A stretch of DNA of 64,000 nucleotides from Sphaerisporangium album (GTDB taxonomy: Bacteria; Actinomycetota; Actinomycetes; Streptosporangiales; Streptosporangiaceae), in assembly GCF_003323745.1 (NCBI RefSeq), contig NZ_QOIL01000004.1, forward strand, positions 379,670 to 443,669, written 5' to 3'. The position numbers and the translations under genes were made by a program. Below the pieces are notes generated by a model. It had not been told where the DNA came from and did no database searches. It worked only from the letters and a program-made list of their open reading frames with translations. Positions within the stretch are counted from its first letter, which is position 1. Each line of letters opens with the position of its first letter. Shown here piece after piece: positions 44,050 through 52,957 of this stretch.

Positions 44050-45120
44050 ATGACAGACGTATGGATCCTGGGCGGGACCGGTCGCAGCGGCCGGGCAATC
44101 GCTGCCCAGTTGCGCGCGCAGGGCATCCGGCCGGTGCTGGTCGGGCGGGACGCCGCGCGCCTGGTCGCGGTGGCCGAGGGCGACCGCACGGTGGTGGCCG
44201 GTTCGGCCGAGGCGATGGCGGCCGAGATTCGCCGGCAGCGCCCGGCCGCGGTCGTCAACACGGTCGGCCCGTTCACCCGCACCGCGACGCCGACGATCCG
44301 GGCCTGCCTCGACGGGGGCAGCGACTACCTCGATCTGGCCAACGACCTCTCCGCAGTGGCCACGACGTTAGCGCTGGGCGATTCGGTCGCGGCTTCCGGG
44401 CGTACGGTCGTGACCGGCGCCGGGTTCGGCGTGACCGCAACGGAAAGCGTGGTCGTGAAGCTCTGCGAAGGGCGCGCCGCGCCCGAGCAGGTGAGGGTCG
44501 ACATGGTGCCGTCGCTCGAAACCCAGGCGGGGGTGCTCGGCGAGGCCCTCGCCGCCACCATCCTCGACGGGATCCCGGGCGTCGCGGGCGGCGGCCGGTT
44601 CCAGGGGCGGCGATACCGCGACGGACGGCTGGTGGCGGCACCGATCGGCGGTGACCCGGTGCGGCTGACACTGCCCGACGGCGGCGTGGTCACCACGGCC
44701 GGCATGCCGCTCGGCGAGCTGATCGCGGCCCAGCGCGCGAGCGGCGCGCCGAATGTCGTCGCGGCGTCGAGCGAGGCGCCGTCCTCGCCGGTGGTCCGGG
44801 CGATCCTGCCGGTGGCCACGGCGGTGCTGGGCATCCGCCCGGTGCGGGAGTTCGCGATCCGGCGGCTGGCCGCGGTGAAGGTCGCAGCCAAGCCGAAGCC
44901 GCGCGAGCACTCGTGGGGGCACGCGGTCGTGCGCTGGCCCGACGGCACGACGCGCGAGGGCTGGCTGCGGCTCGGCGAGGCCCAGGAGTGGACCGGCGCG
45001 GTGCCTGCCGAGGTGGTGCGGCGCCTGCTGGCGGGCGAGGGCAAGCCGGGCGCGTTCACCCCCGCCGCGCTGTTCGGCCCGTCCTTGGCCCAGGCGTGCG
45101 GGGCCGAATACGTAGTTTGA
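44050..45120 (+). CDS. Saccharopine-dehydrogenase-like NAD(P)-binding protein
   Basis: 356 aa from ATG 44050. N-terminal Rossmann motif VWILGGTGRSGRAIAAQL, then AAVVNTVGPFTRTATPTIRACLDGGSDYLDLAND, the typical layout of the saccharopine dehydrogenase/trans-acting enoyl reductase group, and GAGFGVTATESVV. Substrate unknown. TetR control suggests an inducible detoxification or lipid-modifying role. Confidence 0.82.
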   Translation: MTDVWILGGTGRSGRAIAAQLRAQGIRPVLVGRDAARLVAVAEGDRTVVAGSAEAMAAEIRRQRPAAVVNTVGPFTRTATPTIRACLDGGSDYLDLANDLSAVATTLALGDSVAASGRTVVTGAGFGVTATESVVVKLCEGRAAPEQVRVDMVPSLETQAGVLGEALAATILDGIPGVAGGGRFQGRRYRDGRLVAAPIGGDPVRLTLPDGGVVTTAGMPLGELIAAQRASGAPNVVAASSEAPSSPVVRAILPVATAVLGIRPVREFAIRRLAAVKVAAKPKPREHSWGHAVVRWPDGTTREGWLRLGEAQEWTGAVPAEVVRRLLAGEGKPGAFTPAALFGPSLAQACGAEYVV

Positions 45121-45124
45121 CGGT

Positions 45125-45256
45125 ATGGCGCTGTACGCATTCGAGGACCACGAGCCGTTCGCGGGAGGCGTCCCGCTGCCCGCCGGCGAGCGGACGCATC
45201 CCCTGATTCAGGGGGTGCAGACATGCAGGGATAATTCTGTGAGCGATGGTAGCTGA
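45125..45256 (+). pseudogene. Short fragment, possibly gamma-carbonic-anhydrase N-terminus
   Basis: 43 codons beginning MALYAFEDHEPFAGGVPLPA, four bases after the preceding stop. The first residues recall gamma-carbonic anhydrase/YrdA-like acyltransferases (MxLYxFE-xxP) but the hexapeptide repeats that should follow are missing. Low confidence. The rest of the gap to 45412 holds nothing recognisable. Confidence 0.3.
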
Positions 45257-45412
45257 GCAGAGCATTGATGCTTGATACCGCGTAAGCCATACAGCAGTCG
45301 CTCTCATGATGCGGGACTCTCCTCATAGCGGTGCTCTTAGAGCTCTTCCTTAGGCATTGCTGAATGCGAGATCCTCACGTAGGACTCGTGGACATAGTCA
45401 CGGGGAGGGCCT

Positions 45413-45934
45413 ATGCAGCTCAGTGTGATTGTTCCGGTGCTCGGCGGAATTTGTGCGACGGTGCTCGGGGTGGTGATGGGTGGGATGCTCACGAGACGTG
45501 CCCAGGTGCAGCACTGGCTGCGTGATCACCAAGTAGATGCGTGTTTGGGCATCATGCGCGAATCGAACAGGGTGCAATTCGCTCTACGGTCTGCCTGGCG
45601 AGACGGGACCAGGCCAGACTGGGTCCCCTGGAACGAAGCGCTAACAGTTCTCACGCTGGTCACCGGGCCCGACATGGTCTCGGCAGCTCAACAGATCGAT
45701 CAGGTCTTCTGGGAGACCAACCGTAAGATAAGCGCACGGGAGATCACCTCGGAGGAGGACTGGGCTCTGGTGCGCAGTGCCCTTGAAAATGCGCGTCTCA
45801 GCTTCATCAATCATGCGCGTCGCCAACTGGCTGATCAACGCGAGCCAGTGTCGCGTCTGGCGGCACGGCCGCCGTTGCCGGTGGAAGGTCAACAGGGTGA
45901 GGCGGGGGATGGAGAGAAGTCGGCTCAACAGTGA
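45413..45934 (+). CDS. Hypothetical membrane-anchored protein
   Basis: 173 aa. One N-terminal helix (LSVIVPVLGGICATVLGVVMGG) anchors a ~140-residue, mostly helical cytoplasmic domain containing WLRDHQVDACLGIMRESNRVQ and SLE-like amphipathic stretches. The arrangement is that of small actinobacterial hypothetical proteins with no assigned function. Base composition is less GC-rich than the core genome, consistent with accessory DNA. Confidence 0.6.
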   Translation: MQLSVIVPVLGGICATVLGVVMGGMLTRRAQVQHWLRDHQVDACLGIMRESNRVQFALRSAWRDGTRPDWVPWNEALTVLTLVTGPDMVSAAQQIDQVFWETNRKISAREITSEEDWALVRSALENARLSFINHARRQLADQREPVSRLAARPPLPVEGQQGEAGDGEKSAQQ

Positions 45935-46189
45935 AGCGCGATCGTTGGTGCTGACGGATGCGGCGGCGTTCGACCGGTGGCCTGAACAGCATCACAGCCT
46001 TCAAGGGCGTACGCGATCAGCTGTCGACACACCCCTGAGCAGGTCGATGAGGCATTGACGTTGGCCCCGCCCGCAGGTCGCACCGAAGGGGTGGGAAGGC
46101 CGAGATCTCGCTGACGCGGATGCCGGCTGCGTCGCGAGACGGGTGGAGACGCTCACGGAAGATGATCGAGCGTGCCGTGCTCCCGTGTG
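45935..46189. other. Non-coding stretch with a dispersed short repeat
   Basis: No gene seen. Bases 46104-46142 resemble 42871-42909 (about 32 of 39 identical; core ACGCGGATGC and CGAGACGG), so the same short element follows the IS630 fragment and ends here. Confidence 0.45.
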
Positions 46190-47082
46190 TCAGGCGTGTT
46201 CTGCGCAGAAGCAGCCGACGCCCTGTTCGATCCAGTTCTGGCCGGCCCACTCCGGGTGTCGCTCGATCATCAGGGCCTTGACCTCTGCGACGATCGTCTC
46301 CTGGGGCATGGCCGAGTCGCGCCGCACCCAGGTCTCATCGCGCAGGAGCTCGAGATAGTCGCGGACATCGGCCAGCAACTGCGGGCCGGAGATGTCGCCG
46401 TGGCCGGGTACCACCACGTCCGGGGCGGTGGCGACCAGGCGGCGCATCACCTCGATCCAGCGCAGTCCCGAGACGTCGGTGTCGTGTGGCGGGAACCATG
46501 GGAAGATCGAGAACTGCCCGGCGTCGACCAGGTCACCAGTGAACAGCACACCCGCGTCAGGAACGGTCACCACCTGGTCGCCCTTGCTGTGGGCGCGCCC
46601 CGTGGCACGCAACTGCACGACCCGGCCGCCCAGGTCGAGCTCGTACGCGTCTCGTAGACCGTGTCCGGCGTGACCAGCTCAACGCCTTCCAACTGCCGCG
46701 CGATCGGCGCGCCGAGGCCGCGGAACATCTCGAGGTAGGCCGGCCCCTTGCCGGTCAGGTCCGCGGCCTGCGCGCCGTTGACGAGGTACGTCGCCTCGCC
46801 CGCGAACGCCTGCGCGCCGAACGCGTGCTCCGGGTGAAAGTGGGTCGTGGTCAGGTAGAGCCTGCGCCCCCTGGCGTACTCGGTCGCGAAGGCGAGCACC
46901 TTCTCGGCGTTACGCGGGCCCATGCCGGTCTCGACGACCAGCACGGAGTGGCTGCCGCCGATGACGCCGATGTTGGGCACGAGCTCGACGCTGCGGTTGG
47001 GGATCACCACCAGGTCGCGGGCGAGTTCCCGGACCTGGGTGATCTCGACGATCGGTTCGTGGGTGAGGGCTTCGGAAGACAT
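46190..47082 (-). pseudogene. Metallo-beta-lactamase-fold hydrolase broken by a frameshift
   Basis: The first part (47082 to about 46648) encodes the N-terminal half with THFHPEHAFG, the HxHxDH motif with Glu for Asp. It then continues out of frame after YETR. The second part in the next frame (from about 46650 to 46190) begins YELDLGGRVVQLRATG and continues with GRAHSKGDQVV, LFTGDLVDAG and PGHGDISGP, the remaining metal-site motifs. A one-base deletion near 46646-46652 explains both. With the base restored the protein would be ~296 aa. Either a true pseudogene or a sequencing error. Confidence 0.8.
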
Positions 47083-47137
47083 GCTCCGACTCTCCCGGCG
47101 GCGCCCGCCCGGCGTCCAACACCGCTTGCGCAGTCCC

Positions 47138-47154
47138 GATACCGCATGGGTATC
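47138..47154. promoter_or_regulatory. LysR-type binding site candidate
   Basis: GATACC-N5-GGTATC, containing the T-N11-A signature (T47140, A47152), 10 bp upstream of the LysR start and in the divergent gap with the hydrolase pseudogene. Confidence 0.6.
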
Positions 47155-47164
47155 TTTGCCGGTG

Positions 47165-48037
47165 ATGGAGCTTCGCCTGCTGCGCTACTTCGTGGCCATC
47201 GCCGAGGAGAGACATTTCGGGCGGGCCGCCGCCCGGCTGCACATGACGCAGCCGCCGCTGAGCCGGGCCATCAAGCAACTGGAGACCGACCTGGGCGTCG
47301 CGCTGTTGCATCGTTCGGCCACCGGCGTGGAGCTCACTCCCGCCGGGAGCGTGCTGTACGTGGAGGCGCGTACGTTGCTGGAACAGGCCGAGCAGGCACG
47401 CGCGCGGGTGACGGCGACGGTTGGCGCCGCGACGCTGACCATCGGCACGCTGGCTGACAGCGCCGGAGAATTCAGCACGCGGCTGGCCGCTACCTTCCGC
47501 CGCCACCATCCCAAGGTCTCGATTCGGATCCGTGAGGCGGACTTCACCGACCCGACCACGGGACTGCGCAACGGCCTGGTCGACGTGGCGCTCACCCGGA
47601 CCCCCTTCGACGACATCGGAATCAGCATGCGCGTGCTGCGGTCGGACCCGGTCGGGGTGGTCCTGCGCGCGGACGACCCGTTGGCCGGTCGCGACTCCCT
47701 GTGCCTGGCCGACGTCGCCGACCGTCCCTGGTTCCAGCTGCCGGAAGGCACGGACCCTGTCTGGAGCGCCTACTGGAACGGGGCGAGGCCCGTCGGCGAG
47801 CGGCGTGCTGGCCCGGTGGTGCGCACCGTCAACGAATGCATGCAGGCCGTCCTCTGGAACGGCATGATCGGCATCGCGCCGTTCACCCACGCCCTGCCCG
47901 ATGGGCTGACCTGGGCGCTTCTGACCGACATGCCCCCGAGCTCACTCGTCGTCGCCTGGGCGACCGGGAATGAAAGCCCCCTGACGAGGTCGTTCGCCCA
48001 CATCGCCGTTCACGCGTACCGATCGGCGCGAACGTAG
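47165..48037 (+). CDS. LysR-family transcriptional regulator
   Basis: 290 aa from ATG 47165. Winged HTH MELRLLRYFVAIAEERHFGR then MTQPPLSRAIKQLE, followed by the two-lobe effector domain (LTIGTLADSAGEFSTRL, PFDDIGISMRVLRSDPV). Divergent from the metallo-beta-lactamase pseudogene, its presumed target. If that target is dead the regulator may be orphaned. Confidence 0.92.
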   Translation: MELRLLRYFVAIAEERHFGRAAARLHMTQPPLSRAIKQLETDLGVALLHRSATGVELTPAGSVLYVEARTLLEQAEQARARVTATVGAATLTIGTLADSAGEFSTRLAATFRRHHPKVSIRIREADFTDPTTGLRNGLVDVALTRTPFDDIGISMRVLRSDPVGVVLRADDPLAGRDSLCLADVADRPWFQLPEGTDPVWSAYWNGARPVGERRAGPVVRTVNECMQAVLWNGMIGIAPFTHALPDGLTWALLTDMPPSSLVVAWATGNESPLTRSFAHIAVHAYRSART

Positions 48038-48159
48038 TCGGCATCGTGCATCCCTACGTCGCAGCGGAAGATCGTGACCGTCCGCCGCGGGCGACGGCAT
48101 GGGGGGCCGGGCCGTCGGCCGGACGCACCCTGGCCAGATGTTCGTCTAGCTTGGTGTGT

Positions 48160-48855
48160 GTGCGCGTGCTGGTGGTCGAGGACGAGGTTCGGACGTCGGC
48201 GCTGCTTCAGCGGGGGCTGGCCGAGGAGGGGTACGCCGTCGATGTGGCCGCCGACGGGCAGGGCGCGGTGTGGCGGGCCACGGAGTTCGGTTACGACGTC
48301 GTGGTCCTTGACGTGCTGCTCCCGGACCTGGACGGGTTCGAGGTGTGCCGTCGCCTTCGCGCGGAAGGCTGCTGGGCTCCGGTGCTGATGCTGACCGCTC
48401 TGGACGCGGTCCCGGATCGGGTACGCGGTCTGGACGCGGGCGCGGACGACTATCTGACCAAGCCCTTCAGCTTCACCGAGCTGTCCGCGCGCCTCCGGGC
48501 GTTGATCCGCCGTGGGGCACGCGAGCGGCCGACATCGTTGCAGGCCGGTGACCTGCGGCTGGACCCGGCGAGCCGCAGAGCCTGGCGCGGGGACACCGAG
48601 CTGGACCTGTCGCCGAAGGAGTTCGCGCTGCTGGAGTTGTTCCTCCGCCACCCGGGACAGGTGCTCACCCGCACCCACATCCTGGAGCACGTATGGGACT
48701 TCGCCTATGACGGCGTCTCCAATGTGGTGGACCAGTACATCGCCTACCTTCGACGCAAGATCGACCGGCCGTTCGGCGTGAAGCACCTGGAGACGGTCCG
48801 TGGTGCCGGCTACCGGCTCCGAGTCGCCGTTCCCCCGGCGTCCGGTGAGCGGTGA
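48160..48855 (+). CDS. OmpR-family response regulator
   Basis: 231 aa from GTG 48160 (VRVLVVEDEVRTSALLQRG); GTG 48154 is equivalent. Receiver phospho-acceptor Asp in VVLDVLLPDLDGFE, Lys in YLTKPFSF; C-terminal winged helix THILEHVWDFAYDGVSNVVDQYIAYLRRKID. Closest in style to TcrA/MprA/CutR regulators. Overlaps the kinase gene by one base. Confidence 0.93.
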   Translation: MRVLVVEDEVRTSALLQRGLAEEGYAVDVAADGQGAVWRATEFGYDVVVLDVLLPDLDGFEVCRRLRAEGCWAPVLMLTALDAVPDRVRGLDAGADDYLTKPFSFTELSARLRALIRRGARERPTSLQAGDLRLDPASRRAWRGDTELDLSPKEFALLELFLRHPGQVLTRTHILEHVWDFAYDGVSNVVDQYIAYLRRKIDRPFGVKHLETVRGAGYRLRVAVPPASGER

Positions 48856-50279
48856 TGTCGCTGCGGCTGCGGCTCTCGCTGCTGTTCACTCTGGGGATCG
48901 CGATCGCGATCGGCATCGCCGGGATGGTCTTCCTGGCCCAGCTCCAGTCCGGCTTGAACTCCGCCTTGGACGAGACGCTCCGCGCCCGGGGGGACGCCGT
49001 GACGACCCGGCTCGCCGCGACCCAGCCGACCGCACGCCCGGACGGCGGTGATCAGAGGGGCGACTACCGAGGCGAGTTCTCCGAATCCGAGCAGGTCACG
49101 CAGGTCCTCACCCCCGAAGGTGCCGTGCTGGAATCGACCGCGGGTCCGGCCACGCTGCTCACGGCCGCGCAACTCAAGCGCGCTTCCGAGGGATCGCTGT
49201 TCTTCACCGGCAGCATCGAAGGTGAGCGTGTGCGGATGCTGGCCATGCCCGCGCGCCGAGCGGGCGACGAGGTCATCGCGGCGGTGGGCGAGAGCACCGG
49301 TGTCATCGAGGACGCGCAGACGCGGGCGCGTACGGCCATCTGGGCTGTGGGAGGGTCGGCCGTCGCCGTGGCGGGATTCGGGGCGTGGCTGGTGGCCGGA
49401 GCGGCGCTGCACCCCGTGACCAGGATGCGCCGCCGGCTGACGAACATCACCGAGCACAGTACGGACGCTCGCCTGCGCGTCCCGCGAACCCGCGACGAGA
49501 TCGCCTCCCTCGCGGAGGCCATGAACGGGCTGCTGGACCGGCTGCAGCGCGCTCTGGCACGTCAGCGCGGCTTCGTCGCCGACGCCGGCCACGAGTTGCG
49601 CACCCCGTTGACCGCGCTCAAGGCGGAGCTGGAGCTCGCTGCCAGGCCGGGGCGGGACCGGGAGACGCTCAACATGGCGATCTCGGCCGCGGCGGCCGAC
49701 ACCGAGCGGCTGATCCGGCTGGCGGAAGACCTGCTGTTGCTGGCCCGCGCCGACGAAGGCGCCGAATTCCTGCAAGCGCGGCCGATCACGCTCTCCGATC
49801 TCGTAGCGGCCTCCGTACGAAGCTCAGAGGCCACCGCCGCCACCCGGACGATCTCGATGGAACTGGACGCCGACCCGTCGATACGGATCGTCGGCGATCC
49901 GGACCGGGTTCGCCAGGTCGTCGACAACCTGCTCGGCAATGCACTTCGCCACGCCCCCGAGGGCAGCGCCGTGGCACTGAACGTGCGGACCGCGACCGGC
50001 GACGGCGAGCGTGTGGCCGTCATCGAGGTCAGCGACCGTGGGCCCGGGTTTCCGCCGGAGTTCCTTCCCCACGCCTTCGAACGCTTCCGCCGCGCCGACG
50101 CGGGACGTGCTCGCACACAGGGCGGGGCCGGCCTGGGCCTCGCGGTCGTGGCGTCCATCGCCAACGCCCACGGTGGCCGGGCCCGGGCCGAGAACCGCCC
50201 AGGCGGGGGCGCACGTGTCTGGGTAGAGTTCCCTCTCCATCGACCTCGGGGGCATTCCCGTGGGCGTGACCACCTGTGA
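48855..50279 (+). CDS. Two-component sensor histidine kinase
   Basis: 474 aa. Helix 1 (SLLFTLGIAIAIGIAGMVFL), an extracellular loop of ~130 residues, helix 2 (AIWAVGGSAVAVAGFGAWLV), HAMP (HPVTRMRRRLTNI). HisKA has the phospho-His in DAGHELRTPLTALKAELELA; HATPase has DNLLGNALRHAP, DRGPGFPPEFL and GGAGLGLAVV. Start ATG 48855 overlaps the regulator stop. The ligand is unknown; the small secreted protein next door is a candidate target. Confidence 0.93.
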   Translation: MSLRLRLSLLFTLGIAIAIGIAGMVFLAQLQSGLNSALDETLRARGDAVTTRLAATQPTARPDGGDQRGDYRGEFSESEQVTQVLTPEGAVLESTAGPATLLTAAQLKRASEGSLFFTGSIEGERVRMLAMPARRAGDEVIAAVGESTGVIEDAQTRARTAIWAVGGSAVAVAGFGAWLVAGAALHPVTRMRRRLTNITEHSTDARLRVPRTRDEIASLAEAMNGLLDRLQRALARQRGFVADAGHELRTPLTALKAELELAARPGRDRETLNMAISAAAADTERLIRLAEDLLLLARADEGAEFLQARPITLSDLVAASVRSSEATAATRTISMELDADPSIRIVGDPDRVRQVVDNLLGNALRHAPEGSAVALNVRTATGDGERVAVIEVSDRGPGFPPEFLPHAFERFRRADAGRARTQGGAGLGLAVVASIANAHGGRARAENRPGGGARVWVEFPLHRPRGHSRGRDHL

Positions 50280-50423
50280 CGTGCCGCTTTTGTGGTCCCT
50301 CGGCCTCTGACCAGGCATGTGGGGAAAGATGTCAGTGCTCACATCTGGCGTACACGGCCGTCTCATGAGTCCCCCTGCAAGCTGATCGGTGTCAGTCGAC
50401 AACCGATTCCAAGGAAGTAATCA

Positions 50424-50849
50424 GTGAAGGTCACGCCCAAGATCGTCGCGATCACCCTGACGGCCCTCGCCCTCGGAGGTGTGGGAGCCGGCACGGCGCT
50501 CGCCTCCGGCAACCCCGCCCCCAAGGCGCCGGTCGCTGTCAACGGGTCGCAGCCGACCACGTCGGACGCCGGTGCCGATGGCGAGCAGCAGGACGACAAC
50601 GCGACCACCGCGAGCAACCAGGGTCAGGACAAGCAGGACAAGGCCGGCCCCAACGACCCCGTCGACTCCAAGGACAAGGAGCCCGCAGGGAAGGCCGACA
50701 CGGAGACCAACGACGACCTCGGCGGGAAGGCCGACGTGGAGACCAACGATGGCCCCGGTGGAAAGGCCGAGGCGGAGACGAACGACGGCCCCGGCGGGCA
50801 CACCGACCCGCCTGGTGACGTGAACCACCAGGCCGCCGGCAAGGAGTGA
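50424..50849 (+). CDS. Small secreted repetitive acidic protein
   Basis: 141 aa, GTG start with AAGGAAG upstream. Signal peptide (MKVTPKIVAITLTALALGG to ALA). The mature part is disordered, without Cys, and rich in Asp, Gly, Lys and Asn. It contains three tandem 11-residue repeats of the type GGKADVETNDG. No known domain. It lies 144 bp downstream of the two-component system, in the position of a regulated target, like small exported proteins near CseBC- or MprAB-type systems. Confidence 0.65.
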   Translation: MKVTPKIVAITLTALALGGVGAGTALASGNPAPKAPVAVNGSQPTTSDAGADGEQQDDNATTASNQGQDKQDKAGPNDPVDSKDKEPAGKADTETNDDLGGKADVETNDGPGGKAEAETNDGPGGHTDPPGDVNHQAAGKE

Positions 50850-50883
50850 CCCCCACCGGCGAGGCGTAACAGCGAGAGACGGA

Positions 50884-50919
50884 CACGAGCCGGGGCCCAG
50901 GGGGTGGCCCCGGCTCGTG
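50884..50919 (+). terminator. Hairpin terminator after the secreted protein gene
   Basis: CACGAGCCGGGGCC (50884-50897) pairs perfectly with 50906-50919, 8-nt loop, followed by GCTTTCC. Confidence 0.85.
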
Positions 50920-50929
50920 GCTTTCCTGG

Positions 50930-51195
50930 GCGTCTGTGCGATCTGGGCCGGTCGATCGTCGAGGACTCGCTGGACAGAAAGGTCCTGGTCCGTTGGTGTC
51001 GGGCGCCGCCAGGAGCTCACCGGGCCGGCCCGGCTTGATGACCACGCCGTGCGCGAAGAAGGTCAGCCAGTCTCCGACCTCCCTGGCGAAGGCGATCTCG
51101 TGGGTCACCACGACCATCGTCATCCCGTCGGCGGCCAGTTCCGTCGACGAGCTCTGGGTCCAGCGCGGAGGTCGGATCGTCGAACAGCATCAGCG
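50930..51195 (-). pseudogene. GlnQ-like amino-acid ABC transporter ATPase remnant
   Basis: The minus strand reads LMLFDDPTSALDPELV (Walker B/D-loop, with Asp replacing the usual catalytic Glu) from about 51192. After a frameshift near 51145 it continues ELAADGMTMVVVTHEIAFAR then EVGDWLTFFAHGVVIKPGRP, the H-loop and C-terminal end. The Walker A and signature halves are missing and the tail is degenerate. Confidence 0.7.
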
Positions 51196-51233
51196 CCGCC
51201 GAGCACCGGCTCGGTGGAGGGTGGGTCTCATCG

Positions 51234-52166
51234 TCAGGATGGGGCGAGGGGCAGGATCTGGTCGCGGACGTCGTCGTTCAGGGCGGCCTGGAGTAGGCCG
51301 TTGTCGATCGCGGGGACGCAGTTCATCGTGATCGACACCGCGGCGGGCGGTCCTTCCGGATAGTCGAATATGAGGCGGATGCTCCGTTCCTCAGCGTCGC
51401 CCGTCCCCTGGCATGAGTTCTGGCTCGTGACGGTGTCCAGGGAGTTCAGAGTCCTGGCCAGGGAGCGGGCGACGTCCCTGCCATGCCGCTTCCGGTAGGG
51501 CGGCCTCACGTACGCGGCCTCCCTGCACACGGTAACCCGGCCGGGTCGTCCCGGGACCATCAGCTTGTCCTGACCCCTGCGGTCGCCGGGGCCCCGGCAG
51601 GGGTCGTCCGGCGGTACGGGTCGCCAGACGCCGTGCTTGTAGGCGGTGGTGAGGGCCGGGCCGGCGTAGGAGTTGCTGGTGGCCGTGCCGTTGGTGGTCC
51701 TCACGCAGTGGTTGACCTCCTCGGCGCTGCCCACCCAGAGGGCGCGGCCGTCGGGGTAGGCGAACCGGATGAGGTAGTTGGTCATCGCTCCCCCCATCTG
51801 CGTGCACATACGGCCCACGTCGGGGGTCGCCACCGGGAGGTATGCGAGGTCACGGGCCATCGCCGCCGTCTGGTCCGTCAGCGTCCGTGAACCGGCCAGC
51901 CGCTCGCCGCCCGGACGCGTGTTGTCCCCCGGGTACGCGCAGATGAGGGCCCGCACCGGCGAGCCGGGGACGAGCGACTCCTCCACGCCTTCGATGTCGG
52001 CGGCGGCGGGCACCCAGCCGCCGATGTCGCCGCTTCCCCAGCGTTGGGGGCAGGTGGACGGTACGGGTGGTGAGTCGCCGGCCGACCCCGAGAGCACCAC
52101 GGCCGCTGTGCACACCCCGGCCGCCGCGAGGCCGAGCCCGAGGCCGATCAAATGGGAGAGCTTCAC
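51234..52166 (-). CDS. Hypothetical membrane-anchored/secreted protein
   Basis: 310 aa from GTG 52166 (VKLSHLIGLGLGLAAAGVCT), which opens directly with a hydrophobic helix; an upstream in-frame start at 52238 would add 24 residues without obvious signal. The extracellular part has eight or more Cys and two apparent related halves (ALICAYPGDNT...NSY and RVTVCREAAYV...NSC). No family recognised. No Shine-Dalgarno is visible. Confidence 0.6.
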   Translation of the reverse strand: MKLSHLIGLGLGLAAAGVCTAAVVLSGSAGDSPPVPSTCPQRWGSGDIGGWVPAAADIEGVEESLVPGSPVRALICAYPGDNTRPGGERLAGSRTLTDQTAAMARDLAYLPVATPDVGRMCTQMGGAMTNYLIRFAYPDGRALWVGSAEEVNHCVRTTNGTATSNSYAGPALTTAYKHGVWRPVPPDDPCRGPGDRRGQDKLMVPGRPGRVTVCREAAYVRPPYRKRHGRDVARSLARTLNSLDTVTSQNSCQGTGDAEERSIRLIFDYPEGPPAAVSITMNCVPAIDNGLLQAALNDDVRDQILPLAPS

Positions 52167-52273
52167 AATTGCTAGACGTCGATTCCCCGTCGATCGGTTC
52201 GCCGGCGGGCCGGCCGTTGTTCCCCCGCCGGTCGGCACGTCCCGTACGGCTTCGTGATCGCCGGTAGCCGGTG

Positions 52274-52308
52274 CGCCGGGTCCAGGGGAGGGCCGTCTGG
52301 ACCCGGCG
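52274..52308 (-). terminator. Hairpin terminator after the ricin-lectin fragment
   Basis: CGCCGGGTCCAG (52274-52285) and CTGGACCCGGCG (52297-52308), perfect 12-bp stem. It belongs to the truncated lectin gene on the minus strand. Confidence 0.75.
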
Positions 52309-52320
52309 GGGTGGAATCGG

Positions 52321-52460
52321 CTATGACCTGGTCCATCTCTGGGTGGTCTGGCCGTTGCAGGTGGCGATGGTCACGGCGGAGGTGTTGCCGGTGCCGGTGA
52401 CGTTGAGGCAGAGGTTGTTGGCGGCGCTGGTGACCGTGCCGGTGGAGGTGAAGGTCGCTC
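52321..52460 (-). pseudogene. Ricin-type beta-trefoil lectin C-terminal fragment
   Basis: The last ~45 codons of a ricin B-like domain: AANNLCLNVTGTGNTSAVTI then ATCNGQTTQRWTRS and stop, with the diagnostic QxW at QRW. Upstream of about 52460 the similarity ends abruptly against the PemK-like gene. It was probably the cell-wall- or glycan-binding module of a lost secreted hydrolase whose terminator survives. Confidence 0.75.
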
Positions 52461-52465
52461 GCGGC

Positions 52466-52909
52466 CTAGGCGAACGGCCAGCCGTAGCGGCGGTGCAGGA
52501 CCGCGGCCGCGCGGGCGAACCTGGCCGGGTCGAGAACGGAGCCTTCGCGGCGGATGTCGTCCTCGTCGAGTTCGAAAATGCGGTCCAGCCGCAGGTAGGA
52601 CACCCGGTCATCGCGGTCCCACGCGCCGGAGCCGAGCTCCAGCCAGTCATCCCGGTGATCTTCTCCGGGGTCGCGGCTGGACAGCATCATGCCCAGCAGC
52701 CGGCGCCCGTGGCGGCCGACGAGCAGCAGGGGCCTGTCCTTGCCCCGCGAGGCGTCCTCCTCGTACGGCACCCAGGCCCACACGATCTCGCCCGGATCGG
52801 CCAGACCGTCCAGGTCCGGGGAGTATTCCAGGGCCGCCGCCCGCTCCACGTCGTACACCTGCCGCACCACGCCGCGGACAGGGCGCGGGTCCTCGTCGAG
52901 ATCACGCAT
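52466..52909 (-). CDS. PemK/MazF-like domain protein
   Basis: 147 aa. GEIVWAWVPYEEDASRGKDR then PLLLVGRHGRRLLGMMLSS match the opening of PemK/MazF ribonucleases (GE-V-W---P---GK-RP-LV-). The rest (SGAWDRDDRVSYLRLDRIF) matches the growing PemK-like group with longer termini. No antitoxin gene is visible next to it (the upstream neighbour is a methyltransferase gene), so it may be a domesticated or solo member. Confidence 0.7.
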   Translation of the reverse strand: MRDLDEDPRPVRGVVRQVYDVERAAALEYSPDLDGLADPGEIVWAWVPYEEDASRGKDRPLLLVGRHGRRLLGMMLSSRDPGEDHRDDWLELGSGAWDRDDRVSYLRLDRIFELDEDDIRREGSVLDPARFARAAAVLHRRYGWPFA

Positions 52910-52957
52910 GCTCGCAGCCTAACGGCGGTTCCTGGTACCTCGGACTTCTGACGACGC

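Noticed and set aside
46190-47082. Two separate small genes for the metallo-beta-lactamase region
   Set aside because: Motifs of a single fold are divided between the two frames in the correct order, so this is one frameshifted gene.
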